Source: Smittia aterrima | Taxonomy: Eukaryota; Arthropoda; Insecta; Diptera; Chironomidae | DNA: 64,000 bases | Assembly (NCBI GenBank): GCA_033063855.1 | Contig: CP093830.1 | Coordinates: forward strand, 21,824,854-21,888,853 | Direction of reading: 5' to 3' | In this document: positions 46,332-59,200 of the stretch, in pieces | Position numbering within the stretch: the first letter of the stretch is position 1 | Layout: each line of letters begins with the position of its first letter | The notes under the pieces: model-generated | The model's database searches: none | The model's input: only the letters and a program-made list of their open reading frames with translations | What the model was told of the DNA's origin: nothing | Position numbers and translations under genes: made by a program

Positions 46332-49300
46332 ATGAAAACTTACAGCAACATGGAGACTGGCTACATTAACGAAGGTGAGATTTCCATTTCCATCCCACAA
46401 AGAAAATTCTAATTTTAGTCTAAATCTAAACAAAACCTCCACGTTAGCAACGAGAAAGGTTTTTTAGAAGTTTCGCGCACCGGATCAAGGTGGAGCTAAT
46501 TAATTATTTCGCGAGTTGCTCTACGGGCAAAAGCCGCAAACCGATAACGAGAGTAAACAGCTTTTTCATGCGAAAAGAGACTTCACTTAGCTAATTTTCA
46601 CATCCGATTGAACTTAATAGTTGTCACGTTATCACTTGCGTCAAATATTTACGCACATCTGGCGAAAAATGTTTTTTTTAGAAGTGAAAACCTTTTGAGA
46701 GATTAGAGAAATTCCTCGTGGCGCTAAAATAAATTAATTTTGGCTTCTGACATTGACAATCTAAAGCAAATCAATCTTCTCTTTCTTGGGAGAGCATATC
46801 AATCTTTAAACTCAACAGATTACTCGGAACTCGCTTGGAATGTTTGTAATGAGCTCAAACTCAACGTGACCTCTGGTCAAAACTCTATTTAACATTTATT
46901 AACTCAAGTCTTCTCTCTTTTCTATCTCTTTCAATCTTTTCTTTCCAACGCAACAAATGACTGCAATGTTTGATCAACTAACAAATACTAAACATCTCAT
47001 CTCGTGTGTTAACCGCTACAGAAGAGATTGAGCCGGTGATGGACCCTGAAGGTAATAGAGGAAAATAATTGCTTTTCTTGCACTTCGGCAAGTCACGGAG
47101 ATTGAGAATTCTTTACTCGCGTTCTTCTCGACATAATTGTTCGTCATAAATTTTAGTGATTTATGTTTTGGTTTATGGTTTGAACTACACAATGAAGAGG
47201 AGAATAGTTTTTTTTCCCTTCTCGTTCACTCAACAAGATCGATGCTTTTAGAAAAGAAAATGGTTTGAGTTTATGCTGCAAAACATTCATTTATGCTTTT
47301 CGATAAATCACTTTACTCTCTTATCTCTTCGATTTCTTTTTCTTTTTTCATCGGAAAGCATTTCGATTTATTCTGCAACCTTTTTGTTGTTTGTCGAATA
47401 AGTTAACTGCTCAAGGAGAGTCTTTGTTGATCAATCTTTTCTCTGTTTGATTTAAATCGCATTAAGCTTTGACTCATGAATTTAAATTTTCCTCTCTCTC
47501 GATCGAGTTTTCATCGCGGCCACCTACGAGATCGAAAAAGTTCTCGGTCAGTTATGCAATCAATCATTATCGCCGCAACACAGGCTCGCGAGAGTTTCGC
47601 GATGATGAAATGTTTATTGTATCCATTCGAGATTCGACATTGGACGGAAAGTGTTAAACATCTTAATAGATTTTTCGTTGGTTTTCTTTTTGCGTAAAAC
47701 AATAATTTAGCTCGCGCGAAATGCCTCAAAATAAATTTTTTGCTACTTAGAGAAACTGAGGCACGCTAAAGTATTCTGAGACGAATCAACAAACGAGAAT
47801 AACGAGATAATTTATTGCTATTCAGATAAAAAAAGGTCATTTCATTCATAAAATTTATTTTAAAGTCTAATTCATATTCTTGTCGAGTTCTAAGCTTTTC
47901 ATTAGCGCGACGCTTGTTCTGTTGTGTCTCAGGTCTTGGTATTAGCGATCTCACTTAAGCAAAATGCGTGAAACGAGAGGGAAACGTTGGCGCTTAACAT
48001 TTACATCTGCTCGATGTCGAATCGTTTTCATTCTCTTCTTTCAAGACATTGATCAAGGTGTAGGCGTCTGAACGAGTTTTAAATTCAAATGAACAATGAA
48101 TGAAATGTTTCCTCGTGTCAAGACATATTGAGAAAGCATATTTTCGACTGCAGCCGTGCCGGATGAGTGTTGGAACAGATTAATCGAGTTAATGGCGAAA
48201 AAGATTTCTTGTGAAACGAAAGATCAAAGAATTGACTGCGGATTGCATCAGACGAGAAGTTTATGCTTTATGACTCTATTCGTGGAATTGGATTCTCGCT
48301 TTGTTCTCTCAAAGTTATTGCTAACTCTGCTGTTTTCATTTTGTCATCTCTAGAGAACGATTTCAAAATATTTAATGAAGCAAGGCTTCAACTATCAATC
48401 AATTTATTAAAACTGCGGTCGAATGAAGTCAGTTAATCGCTTCTCTCGCTTCTGACGCGATATTAAATGCGTTTAACGACTCACGAGGGAGAATGTTGAT
48501 GTTTATGTCCAATATCCGCCCACTCTCTCTCTCGACTTAAAGTCACTTGGCTAGGCTTGCGATGCGAAATCACATTCAACTTCAATCCGCAGCTTCTGAA
48601 AGGTAAATTCAGGTTTTATCTGAACAAGATTCTCTCGACCGAGATGACGTTGAAGGAACGAAAATTTACATATCTCGCGACTGAGCTGCATTGTCATGTC
48701 GCTCTTCGAAGTTTATTGAGCTCTTTAAAGGTCTTTTACGATCTCGACGTGATTCGGATCGCTCAATGCATGCTATGAAGTCATAAAGAAATGCAGAAAC
48801 AAGTTTCTGGCTTGAAAGAAATCAAAATCTACGACGACGACGATCGGGAAAATAAATAAACAAAAACATTTGAAACACGACGCTAATTATCTCTTTCTCA
48901 ATTTCGAATTCCTTGAAAAACTTCTAAGACTTCTACAAATTTCCCAATTAAAAGTTTGGCAAACGGCGTCTCGTCAAAAGTTTCTTCGTTTTCTCAAAAA
49001 GAAATCTCTAAATAAGTTTACGATGAGCATTTAAACGACGATAAACTGAGTTTCCTTCCGAAGAGTTGGAAGAATGAGATAACTCAGAAAATAATTAAAA
49101 TTCTTATCGCGGTTCTCGTAATTATATGAAGTCTTCGAGAAGCATTTTCTTGATTAATAATTTTACAAGCGGGGAGCTGAACGAAGAAGCGTTTAACATG
49201 CCAAGGGAGTCATTGAACTTGCCCTAATTTTTGTTAATTAAATTTCATTCAAAAACTTTTGTTCGTCGTGATAGACAAAAAATTGGAAAATGTAAAACAC

Positions 49301-52300
49301 GACGAGACTTGTTTGTCTCTAATTGTCTGCACGCACTTTTCAATCGAACGATTCTTGGATGAATCGTCATCGTTGTTCGTGGTTTCGAAGGGCGCGACCG
49401 AACAAAGGTAAAATAAATTTATTTGAAAGCTAATTTATCGAATGGTTCGACAGTTTTTTGTTCTTACGAAACGTTCTCGTGAGTTGTGTGTGGTCAGGAG
49501 TTGAGAGACCGCTCGAGATTTATTGTGAAACAAGTCGGAACCGAAAAATGAATTTAATTTTCATAAATTTCAATACCGACAAATCGTTCCAATGAATTGA
49601 CTTCTATCAATCTCAAAAACATTCGTGAATGAAAATTTATCGCCAGTTTTGCGTAGACTTGTTCCACCACGTCAATTAGTGTTATTAGATTTGAATCAAT
49701 CGTAACACGACGCTTTGATCATTGTTTCGGCCTTCAAAAGCTTTGCGACACTTTTCTGTTTCCTTTGATTATGCTTTGCATGACACTCTTGTTGTGTGGA
49801 CAGGCTTGAAGCTTTTGACAGAAGTCATTTCATTTCATCTGTTGCGTGAATGGTTCAAAAGAATTTTTTTTCTTCTTTCAAAGCCATTAGCGCCCTCACA
49901 AATGATTACGCAATCGAACCTTGTTTAGAAACCTATCAACGGCTTCATCTGTCTCTCTCGCAACATCAAAGCTTCATGCTAATTCTTCTTCTTTTTACTT
50001 TCTCACATTTTTGTTTAAAATAAATTTTTGCAAACTCTACGACACGTTCGACTGATCGAAAGCAATTAAAGATTCGACTTTGTTATGCTTTAGTCACTCA
50101 ATCTCAAATGTAAACACTTCTCGTGAGCTGGAAAAGCAGAAACTTTATAAATAGTTTGCGATTATAAAACTAAGAAGTAGACTCGCTCGATCTCGAGTTC
50201 CTTCGATCTCGAGAATAAACGAAATTAAACAATTAAAATTCGTTGAACTCTCATCAGTGGAAACAGCGAAACGAGGAAACATAAATATCTATAAACAGAG
50301 AGAACTTTAAATAAACTTAAGAAAAGTGCTGCTCCTCGATCGGGATCTGACCGCAAATGAAAGAGAATTAGGCACTTCACTTGATTGATGGTTATTATCG
50401 AGCGGTCAAAAGCGAGCCCGCGCCAAAGAAGTTTATTCCTCTCGTCGAACATTTCAACAAACCGATTCTCATTGTTTTAAAGATTATTTTCGATTTTTTG
50501 TGTAAAACGTCGCCAAGACTCGCTAACTACAATTTATTATTTTTCACGCTCAGAACTCGCATGAGACTCTTGAGTCAAGAGAATTATTATCAACGTCGCT
50601 TAATGACGTTTTTATGGATCTCGTCGTTGTCGTGAATTACCTTAAAGTGGAATAGTGAGTGAGAGAGAGAGGCGCGAATCAAATCAGAAATGACGGCAAT
50701 GGCGTAGGCTGGACCGCATTAAAAACTGAAACTCAAACGGTAAATTATGTTTTCGTCATGGGAAGTGCAGCGATCCGACCTGAAAACCTTGCTCGCATCA
50801 AAACAAACTCGAAAATGATGTTTCTTGTTCGGTAGCGTTATCACGATCCAGCTCATTAATTCATCTACAAACTCTTCTTATCAATTAGCTTTTAATTGCT
50901 TTCGAAAGATTGCGCCGACAACTTTGAAGCTAATCCAGGGATTGCTTCGTGAAACTTGAAACCTTTCCAAGTGTTGGCTGTGATCGATCATTCTCAAATT
51001 TACATTCCTGTTGAAACTGAACTTAGCTGCGCTCTCGATGTTTTGACCGACTCGACGCCAACGAAATTTAAACAATTGTACGCATTTTTATAGTTTCGGT
51101 TATTGACATTAAGCAACAGCATTTGTTCGACTTACAGTTTGTCGTTTTAAGAATTCAACTCACGCCTTCTCGTCTTAGACAGGTTTACAACGAAAATGTT
51201 CTGTCGAGACTAATTATTTGTTTCACGCGTCGACGTCACTCTTAGTTTCGTTTCGTTTGTAATCCCTGTCGAGACACTTGATGCATTTGAATGGAGGCTC
51301 TGCGAATAATCCGGTTTTATGGCCATTCGAATATCAGTAAATTTATCGTTGAGCCACTTCTTCAACTTTTATATTTTGTGGAGACTTTTTCAGTCGGTTG
51401 CTTGAACTTCAAGAGGTAACTTCGCTTCGTTTGTTTCTCAAGCCAAAGATTAAAATCACTTTAAGCCTTCTAAGGGAAAAAGAGAAATAATCCGTGGAGA
51501 AGAAGCAAACGAGCGTTGAAAGATTGAAATTCGCGAGAATCGTCAAATCGGATTTTGCTACTCAATCAGATTAAAATTTTGTTTTCGTGACTTGCTCTTA
51601 AATCAAAAAATTTCAATTTCCATTTCTAGGTGGTCAGCTCAAGTCGAAGAACGGACAAAAGTATATCGTTAATCAATATCGAGACGCTGAGGGATTCTTC
51701 GTTACACGACCTTGCGCTTTCATTTATTTAGTTTCGTTCATCATCGCGATGATTCTAACAGCCCTGCTGACTTATCTTTTATTGGTGCCAAGGTAGGAAA
51801 TCGTTCGTCGATTTGTTTCTAAACTTTACGACTTCTCCATTGATTCGTGACAAACAACAACAAACTCTTTTTTTACAGTTGCGCAGTCATCGGATCTCCG
51901 AATGGAACAGTGCACACGGGAAGCTTTTGGAAATCGACGCCTGAAATCGAAGATCACGGGCACGCAAATGGCGATGGGGTGCTGAGCGATCAGGCGATTA
52001 TCATTAAATCAGAAGAGAAGGCGTTGGTAGAAGATGAGATCGAGTTTCCTGATGGATGGTCCCCCGCACACTACGAGTAAGTAGCTTCCTCTTGTTTGCT
52101 CGATTATTCATTCCCGTGTTTGGATTTGTGAATGGAAAGTTTTATCTATCGAGTCATTAAATGTTTAAATATTCTCATCGACACAGTTTGCTACTTGAGC
52201 CGCATATTGAGAACTCAACGAGCAGCGGACGAGTCAATATTTGGTTAACAAGAGATCATGGAATCAAGGAGCTTAAGCCGATTGTTATCGATTTAACTGA

Positions 52301-55289
52301 TATCACAATCTCAAGTTGCAATGTCTACAAAGTCGATCGCGCTGATGTTAACGAGAATTTGGATTACACTTGCGATTACGGGAAAGACAACGCGAGTTAC
52401 GTGATAACTATCAAAGAGACAAAGTATCAACTGACAAATGTTTCTTTGGTTCTGGAGTTCTCGAGCAAGTTAACTGACACTCTCCAAGGTTTCTATCGCG
52501 GCGGATTCTACAATGAAGACACAAAGTCTGACAGTTGGTTCGTCAGCACTCAAGTGAGTTCTTCAATAAACTTCACGACTCGTTTCATTAATTTCCGTTT
52601 CCCTCAGTTCTCACCAATTGATTGTCGTCGCGCTTTCCCAAGCATCGATCGCCCGTATGCAAAAGCAACTTTCAAAATCAGTCTGATCCGTCCGATCGAT
52701 AAGTTGACTTTTATGTCGAATATGCCGGTCGAGTCAACAGAGTGAGTTTCAATCTTGTGGTTGCTTCACGACTCTTTTAAATTAATCTTCTCTTCTTCTA
52801 CTTCGACAGAGCAATTCGCGATGGATTTGTTAAAGAAAATTTCATGACCACTCCGAAGATGTCAACGTACTTAACCGCTTTTCATATCTCAGACTTGAAA
52901 ATGGCTAAAGAATCGGATCCCAATGATAAATCATTGCCGCATATCAAGATGTACACTCGCCCTGAATACGAGAACATGACAAAGTGAGATTTTTTGATTG
53001 TTTCTCTTTTGGCAACGACATTAATCTCTTTTCAAAACAGCTTTGGATATCAACTTACGGCTGCTGCGCTTCCGTTCTTCGAGAATTATTTTGGAATTAA
53101 GTTCAGACTTCCAAAAATTGACATGGTCGCTGTTCCTGACTTTGGCTTCAATGGAATGGAGGTGAGACTTGCGCTTTCACTGAAACGCGTCGTTAAACAA
53201 GATAAGATAATTGTTTGTGCTTCTCTATAATTAGAACTGGGGCTTGATAACCTTCAGAGAGTCAGCATTGCTGGCGCCTGAGACATCAGCGAAAAGTTCA
53301 TCGGTGTCGCATCTACAACGTGTCGCCAACACTCTCGTTCATGAGATTGCTCATCAATGGTTTGGCAACTTAGTTACGATGAAATGGTACGACGACCTGT
53401 GGCTCAAGGAAGGCTTCTCGACCTATTTGCATTATGTAGCGACACACGAAATCAAACCCGAGTGGGACTACTTCAAGACGATCACGATGAATGAGTTTCA
53501 AAAGGCGATGCCAAAAGATTGCGATGCCTCGTCGCGTCCAATTTCATTCCCAGTCAAAACTCAGTCGGATATTCGACGCGTCTTCGATCCGATTTCATAC
53601 TCCAAAGGCGCTTTGATCATTAACATGATGAGAGGATTCCTTGGCGAGAATACATTTAGATTGTCATTGAAAAACTATCTCAACAAGTTCGAGTATGGAA
53701 ATGCAGTTCAAGATGATTTGTGGGAAGTGATGACATTCAATGCTCACAAAGACAATGTTCTCGATGAGAGATTCACCGTTAAACAGATCATGGACTCGTG
53801 GACAGTTGATTCCGCGGGTTATCCAGTTTTAACTGTCAAACGAAATGGAAGCGACGTCGTCATAAGTCAGCAAAGATATTTCTTGCCGCAAACCAATCTC
53901 AGCGACACGACAAAGTGGTTTGTTCCAATTTCTTATGCAACAAGTCGTCGAGAGCCGAAAGATGAAATTCCAGACTTCTGGTTGCCGAACACCGACAAGG
54001 AACTTGTAATTGATGGAGTCGTTGAAGAGAACGAATGGATTTACTTGAACTTGAATCGAACTGGTTACTATCGAGTCAACTACGATGCAATTTCATGGAA
54101 GAATTTGATTAAAAATCTTGCGAAGTTACCGGAAGTTACTCGAGCTCAACTCATCGACGATGCTTTCAATCTCGCTCGTGCTAATCTCACGACTTACGAC
54201 GTTCCAATCACATTAGCTCTTGTCATTCGATCGATTGGTCCATTCGAATATTTGCCATGGTGGGCTCTTGAGAATGGTCTTGAGTACATCACAAACATGA
54301 TCAAGCGAGAGCCGGCTTATGAAAGTTATCGAACTGTGATGAAGCACATCATCAAACTTCCTTACGATGCTCTCGGTTTCGAAGAATTGGAAGATGAATC
54401 CGACATTGAACTCCTTCATCGTTCACGCATCATCAGTTTAGCTTGCGAATTTGGAATCGATCGTTGCACTAACACAGCTCAGCTCATGTTCAGAGAATGG
54501 ATCGGCAACAAAGCTGAGAATAAGTAAGTTCCAGTCGAGAGTTGAATGACTGAATTTCTCATCTTCTTCATTTTATTTTCTTTCCCACAAAAAAAAAACA
54601 AAAAAGAATTCCACCAAATCTCAAGTCAACAATTTATTGTATAACTTTGAGAGAAGGCGGCGTTCAAGAATGGAATTTCGCTTACAAGCAATATCAAGAG
54701 ACGACAAGCGCTTCGGAGAAGGAAATAATTCTTACAGCTTTGGGTTGCACTCAAAAGCCTTGGCTCTTAACAAAGTATGGAAATCGCTTCGTTATCTCTC
54801 GACATGTCAATGATTCGATGAATTTATTTCCACAGATATCTCAACTTGACAATTTCTGCTAACACTCCAGTTAGAAAGCAAGACGGCTCACGCGCCTTTG
54901 CAGCTGTAGCACAGAATCTTGTTGGATCGGAGATTGCTTTTGACTTCCTCTACACGAACATCGAAGAGATTGCAGCTTAGTAAGTTCAAGAGAAATATTT
55001 CTCGCTCATTTTTCTTTAACATTTCTTCTAAAACAGCTTCGGCGATGGATTCAGTACAATCTCAAAGATGATTGACTCAGTCACGACATTCATGAACAAA
55101 GACTATCACAAGGAGCAGTTCATTCGATTCGCTGAGAAGGCACAGAAGCTGGGACTTGTCGCTATCGAGAAGAGCATCAAATTAGCTGAGATTGAAATCG
55201 ACAAAAACATTTTCTGGCGCGATCATCTTTACCCTGAACTAAATAGAAATCTTGATCAAGCCATTCGCGATCTCCGACTTACGACTTAA
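46332..55289 (+). CDS. Membrane-bound M1 aminopeptidase (aminopeptidase N-like)
   Basis: Twelve exons: 46332–46374, 47022–47051, 51630–51792, 51879–52076, 52187–52553, 52608–52741, 52810–52983, 53041–53161, 53235–54523, 54607–54774, 54836–54979, 55037–55289; 1027 residues. A cytosolic N-terminus of about 53 residues and one membrane segment (54–77, FIYLVSFIIAMILTALLTYL) make it type II. The ectodomain has the M1 peptidase layout: YDLLLEP, substrate motif GMEN at 408–411, HEIAH at 446–450 with the third zinc ligand Glu469 (WLKEGFSTYL), then the ERAP1-C-like helical domain (NRTGYYRVNYD). All catalytic residues expected for zinc exopeptidase activity are present. No GPI-attachment tail is seen, unlike many insect gut APNs. 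The 54-nt intron at 52554–52607 is in frame and open. The small early exons code only for the cytosolic tail and may be alternatively spliced. Confidence 0.93.
47052..51629 (+). other. Large intron of the aminopeptidase gene
   Basis: A 4.6-kb intron, far longer than others in the window, between a 30-nt microexon and the membrane-anchor exon. Its open frames (for example 47469–47697, 48557–48778 and 50381–50635) show no recognisable domain. It could harbour alternative first exons or enhancers; none was identified with confidence. Confidence 0.6.
50187..50213. repeat. Short direct repeat TCGATCTCGAG
   Basis: Two exact 11-bp copies at 50187 and 50203 separated by five bases, each containing the palindrome CTCGAG. 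Probably chance or a small regulatory motif inside the aminopeptidase intron. Confidence 0.7.
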
Positions 55290-55802
55290 GAAACTTTCTT
55301 TCGCAGACTTTAAAAGGGAGAACCTTGAAGTATTAAAAATCCAACTTATTTAAAGGAAAATGTCTTCTAAAGACTCTGAAAGTTTTATTTGTGATAAAAA
55401 ATATTTAATCTTTCAAAGAGTTTCATTTTCCAATCGATACGATTTAAAAACAAAGTGTGTTCGTCACTTCGAGAACAATTAATAAAGTCAATGATAAACC
55501 ATCGATTAGAGTTTAGTTTCTTAACAATAAGTTCAAGATAAAGCGGAGGAGATTGTGAATGGCGATTGATTGAATTAGATTCGAGGGCAAAGAATAAAGA
55601 AACTTGAGAATCTTCTCTTAAGATCTTAAAACAATTAGCTTTGAGTTCCTTTACAATCGCCGATGAAATCAGCAACTTCCTAATTAGATTTAACAATCAT
55701 CGTTTCAACTTTTTTGCATTTTCATCTTTTTTGTTTAATTATTTAATCATAATTTTAATTTTTATGATTCGGCTGTGTTTCCTTAAATTACTGAAAAAAA
55801 AA

Positions 55803-55901
55803 ATGTTTTCTCGACTAGTCCGTGCTCTGCCATATTACGAAGTAGCCTCACGGGTGTTTGAAGAGGTTTCTTCAACACGAATAAGATTAACAACGATTTA
55901 A
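55803..55901 (+). CDS. Candidate 32-residue small ORF
   Basis: An ATG preceded by a run of A encodes MFSRLVRALPYYEVASRVFE and twelve more residues ending in TTI. The peptide is basic and amphipathic at its N-terminus, like a mitochondrial-targeting or membrane-associated micropeptide. The preceding in-frame codons form a hydrophobic stretch (NYLIIILIFMI) from upstream, so a longer reading is possible. An AATAAA lies about 160 bp downstream near 56059. No family was recognised; this may simply be a chance frame. Confidence 0.2.
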   Translation: MFSRLVRALPYYEVASRVFEEVSSTRIRLTTI

Positions 55902-56200
55902 GTCAATGAAGAAGAAATTAAACGACTGCTTAACTGATGATGCCTTTAATCGATGTCTTAACTTGAAAGCCATTAACACTTTTGATGTCTGAGAAGTTTT
56001 AATCAATCAAATAGAGAAAAGAAAATAAAAAAATATTTTTCTGGCTTCACTCTGCAAATAAATAAAGTTTAAGAGTTTTTGTATTATAATTTATTGGTTA
56101 GACAGGAGGAGTTGAGGAGCGAAATGTTGAATTTAAAAGAATGATTGTGGAAAACTTTTGTTTTAAGCTCACGAAGAAATAAAATAAAAATCTTAAAGTT

Positions 56201-56268
56201 AAAAAATATCTTTTTTTATTATATTATATACTATACTATATATTGAATAATAAGTTTTTTTTTATCTT
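56201..56268. repeat. AT-rich low-complexity tract
   Basis: Nearly pure A/T sequence with repeated TATA and ACTATA units flanked by poly-T runs, in noncoding DNA downstream of the aminopeptidase gene. Probably simple-sequence drift. Confidence 0.75.
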
Positions 56269-59200
56269 GTAAATTGTTTGAGTGACATATGCGTAAATAA
56301 ATATTTCCTTGACTGGCGCCCACGTCTCCAAAATATCTTAAGAGATTTCCAAAACTATTTGTGAACTTCCGCTGGTCGCTTTTGTAAGTCAACGCATTAC
56401 GCAAGCTATGTCAACATTGTCGGAGGAATTCAAGGTGAAGCTTCTTATCTTATCAGTTACATCGCTTACAAGTTTTGGCGATGACGCAAGCTGCGTAAAC
56501 TATTTTCTGTTTCAAGCTAAAACAGTTCAAGTCTCTTAGCAGCAAAAAATAATAATTCACAAACAGAAGCTGAAGTGAACCATCGAGAGATTTCACAAAG
56601 CGCGTGCATTGTAAGAGCTAAACATCTTGAAGTTGAGTTTCATTCAAACAATTCCATGTTAATTTGCGTTTCAGAAAGCATTTCTTCCTCTTCCGTGTTC
56701 TTCGGAGAAACATGAATGCAAACAACTTCATCGCCAGCAGCTCAACTCGATAAGAGTTTAAAATTCAATAAATGTTTTCATCGAGATATCAGAGAAGTCG
56801 GTAGTCGAATGGCCTGGAGTTAAAATGAAATTGCTGCAATTTTATTTAAGTTTATAAACGATTTCAGTTCTGGCAGTTGCTCGAGAAATAATTTTCGTCT
56901 TCTCTTTTCTTCAAAAAAATTAAATTTGTCAGATGAGATTTTCGAATGAATTTATTTGTAAGCTTACGTGGACGAGGCGATCTAATTCTGTAAAAACATA
57001 ACCGGATATTTATTGTTTTTATATTTTTAGAAGAAAATCTGTTCGTTTAGATATTTTGATTTAGAAAATTCTAATTTCCCTTCGCCGTCTTTTGATTTAT
57101 CGATTCGCTCGTGTCTAACACAACAACGCAAACACTTTTCATTTCGCAATCTTCATGCTCGATTCGTTTACGAGACATTCGGCGGTGATGAGATAATTAA
57201 AATAAATATTGCGCAATGAGGAACATAAATCTTTTATTTCTCGAAGTCTGCAGAGTTGTCTGCGATTTGTAGTTCGTAGTAAACACATGGCATGGCGAGA
57301 AAGAATTTCTTTTCTTCCACAACAAATGTTCATTCATAGAAAAACTTTCTTTCTCTCTCTCTTGCTCGGATGTTTAGATCTCGTTCCGTTAACATTATCA
57401 AGATCAATGCTTCAACATTTCCTTTCGCATTGTGAGCTGCTTGCTTTTAAAAGCAATTACTGCCAAGCCAATGATTGCCGCTTATTGATGATGAAATTCT
57501 CAATTTAATTGAGATATTAAAAGCCTTTCATTAAAATGGAAATGAATTCGTTAGCTACGAGCAAAGCTCGACTGTCATAAACTCCATAAATGTATCAATG
57601 AAAATGCTTCAATTTCTGTTTTATTCTCTTCCTTCAAAGAGCAGAATCTCTTTCATTGCCTCGAGAATGGAAAACCTGTTTCAGTTGCGTCGCTTCACGT
57701 TCTTTCATGTCCAACAATTCTTTATGAAAAATTAAGTTAATTAATCAATCGGCGAAGTGAATGCCGACTCAACATAAAAGTGCAATTTAAATGTTCCATT
57801 GACTTTCAGCATCAATTAAACGAGTCATGATCGCTAATTGGTCGCAGCATTGTTCGGTGCCATAAAAGGGAGAAAAGGGCAGAAGTTTAGTGATGTCAAA
57901 GATTTTTCCTTCTTCAAAGTGTGAAATGAAAATACAAAGTTGCAGCTGGCACCTGACTGTCAGTCGCCTCGACTCCCTGCACTCATAAACTTCGTCTCGT
58001 GTTCCCACGAAGCATTTGGCACAGCATTAAAAACACAAGAACACAGAAAAAAAGCTTTTATAAAAATATCTGTCCCACATTTTTCCTCGCCACGAATATC
58101 ACAAGACCAGTAGGCTCATCGTGTCAAAATAAAATTTTGCTTTCTCTTCGATTTCTTCTTCGAGTTTTCATGGTCACTCGTCTGTTTACTTATAAAATAT
58201 AACGCCAAGGCTACCAAATTCATCAGACGATTTCGCGCGAATGATTCATTGAATAATTTCCTCCCACTTTGCATTTTGAATAACAAACAAATAAAACATC
58301 GCAAATAGTTTGAGAGATTTGAAACATTCTCTTGCAACTTGTTCGAGAAAAATGTGCATCATGACATCACCGAAATGAGTGATCGACAAAAGGTCTTTTC
58401 AGCTTAATTTTGAATTCACTCGGCCTGTTATTCATTTGCATGCAACTCAATAAAAGTTAACCGCGCGAAGCGATGAGGTCACTTTTAAATACGAAAATGC
58501 AACGCGCGGCTTCCTGTAGCGCGAGACTAAATAAGAAGCGGAAAATATTTCTTGAACTTGCCGAAACTTGTAATTGAGCGTTCAAAAAATCATTCATCAT
58601 AATAAGCTTCTGCCAGACGACTTTTGTTTTTACTTTTTTACGTGACAAATTCATTAGAATCGATGCTTGACACTGACGAGTCATGATGCGAGTGCTTTGA
58701 CAAATCGTTTTTGAAGATGTCGAGAGACATGAGAAGACCTAAGGCAGACAGTCTCGGTTCAACAATCTTAAAAATCATTTTACTCTTGAACTTGAGACTC
58801 GATTGTTCTCGATAAGTCTTTGTGGCGTAAGCTAAACTGTCTAATAATGCGCTTAAGAAGTTGTCAAGTTATTCAGAGTTATGAGATATCATTCCACGCC
58901 CAACATCGCTGATCGATATTTAATGTTTTGTCATTTTCCATTCTCACGATTAAAAACAAAAGTTTGACGCAACTCACGAACGTTTCGAAATCATAATTGC
59001 CTTTATCAACTTACGACAACAATCTTTAGTTTTCCCCTTCGAATGCTCTTCAGGTCTTAATTGGAAATTCGTGGAAATGTGAAAAGTCAAACTGTGTCAG
59101 TTGATAAACTTCATCTGATTAAGGTTCGGAAGAAAGGTCTTTATGATAAAGAAAAACAATTCTCCCCTCGAATTAGACGAAATGGAATGAAATCTAAAAA

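Noticed and set aside
55385..55696. 103-codon minus-strand frame
   Set aside because: It lies opposite the aminopeptidase 3' UTR (AATAAA at 55481), has no recognisable domain and shows no splice or promoter support.
57209..57508. 99-codon frame MRNEEHKSF
   Set aside because: No recognisable domain; composition resembles surrounding noncoding AT-rich DNA.
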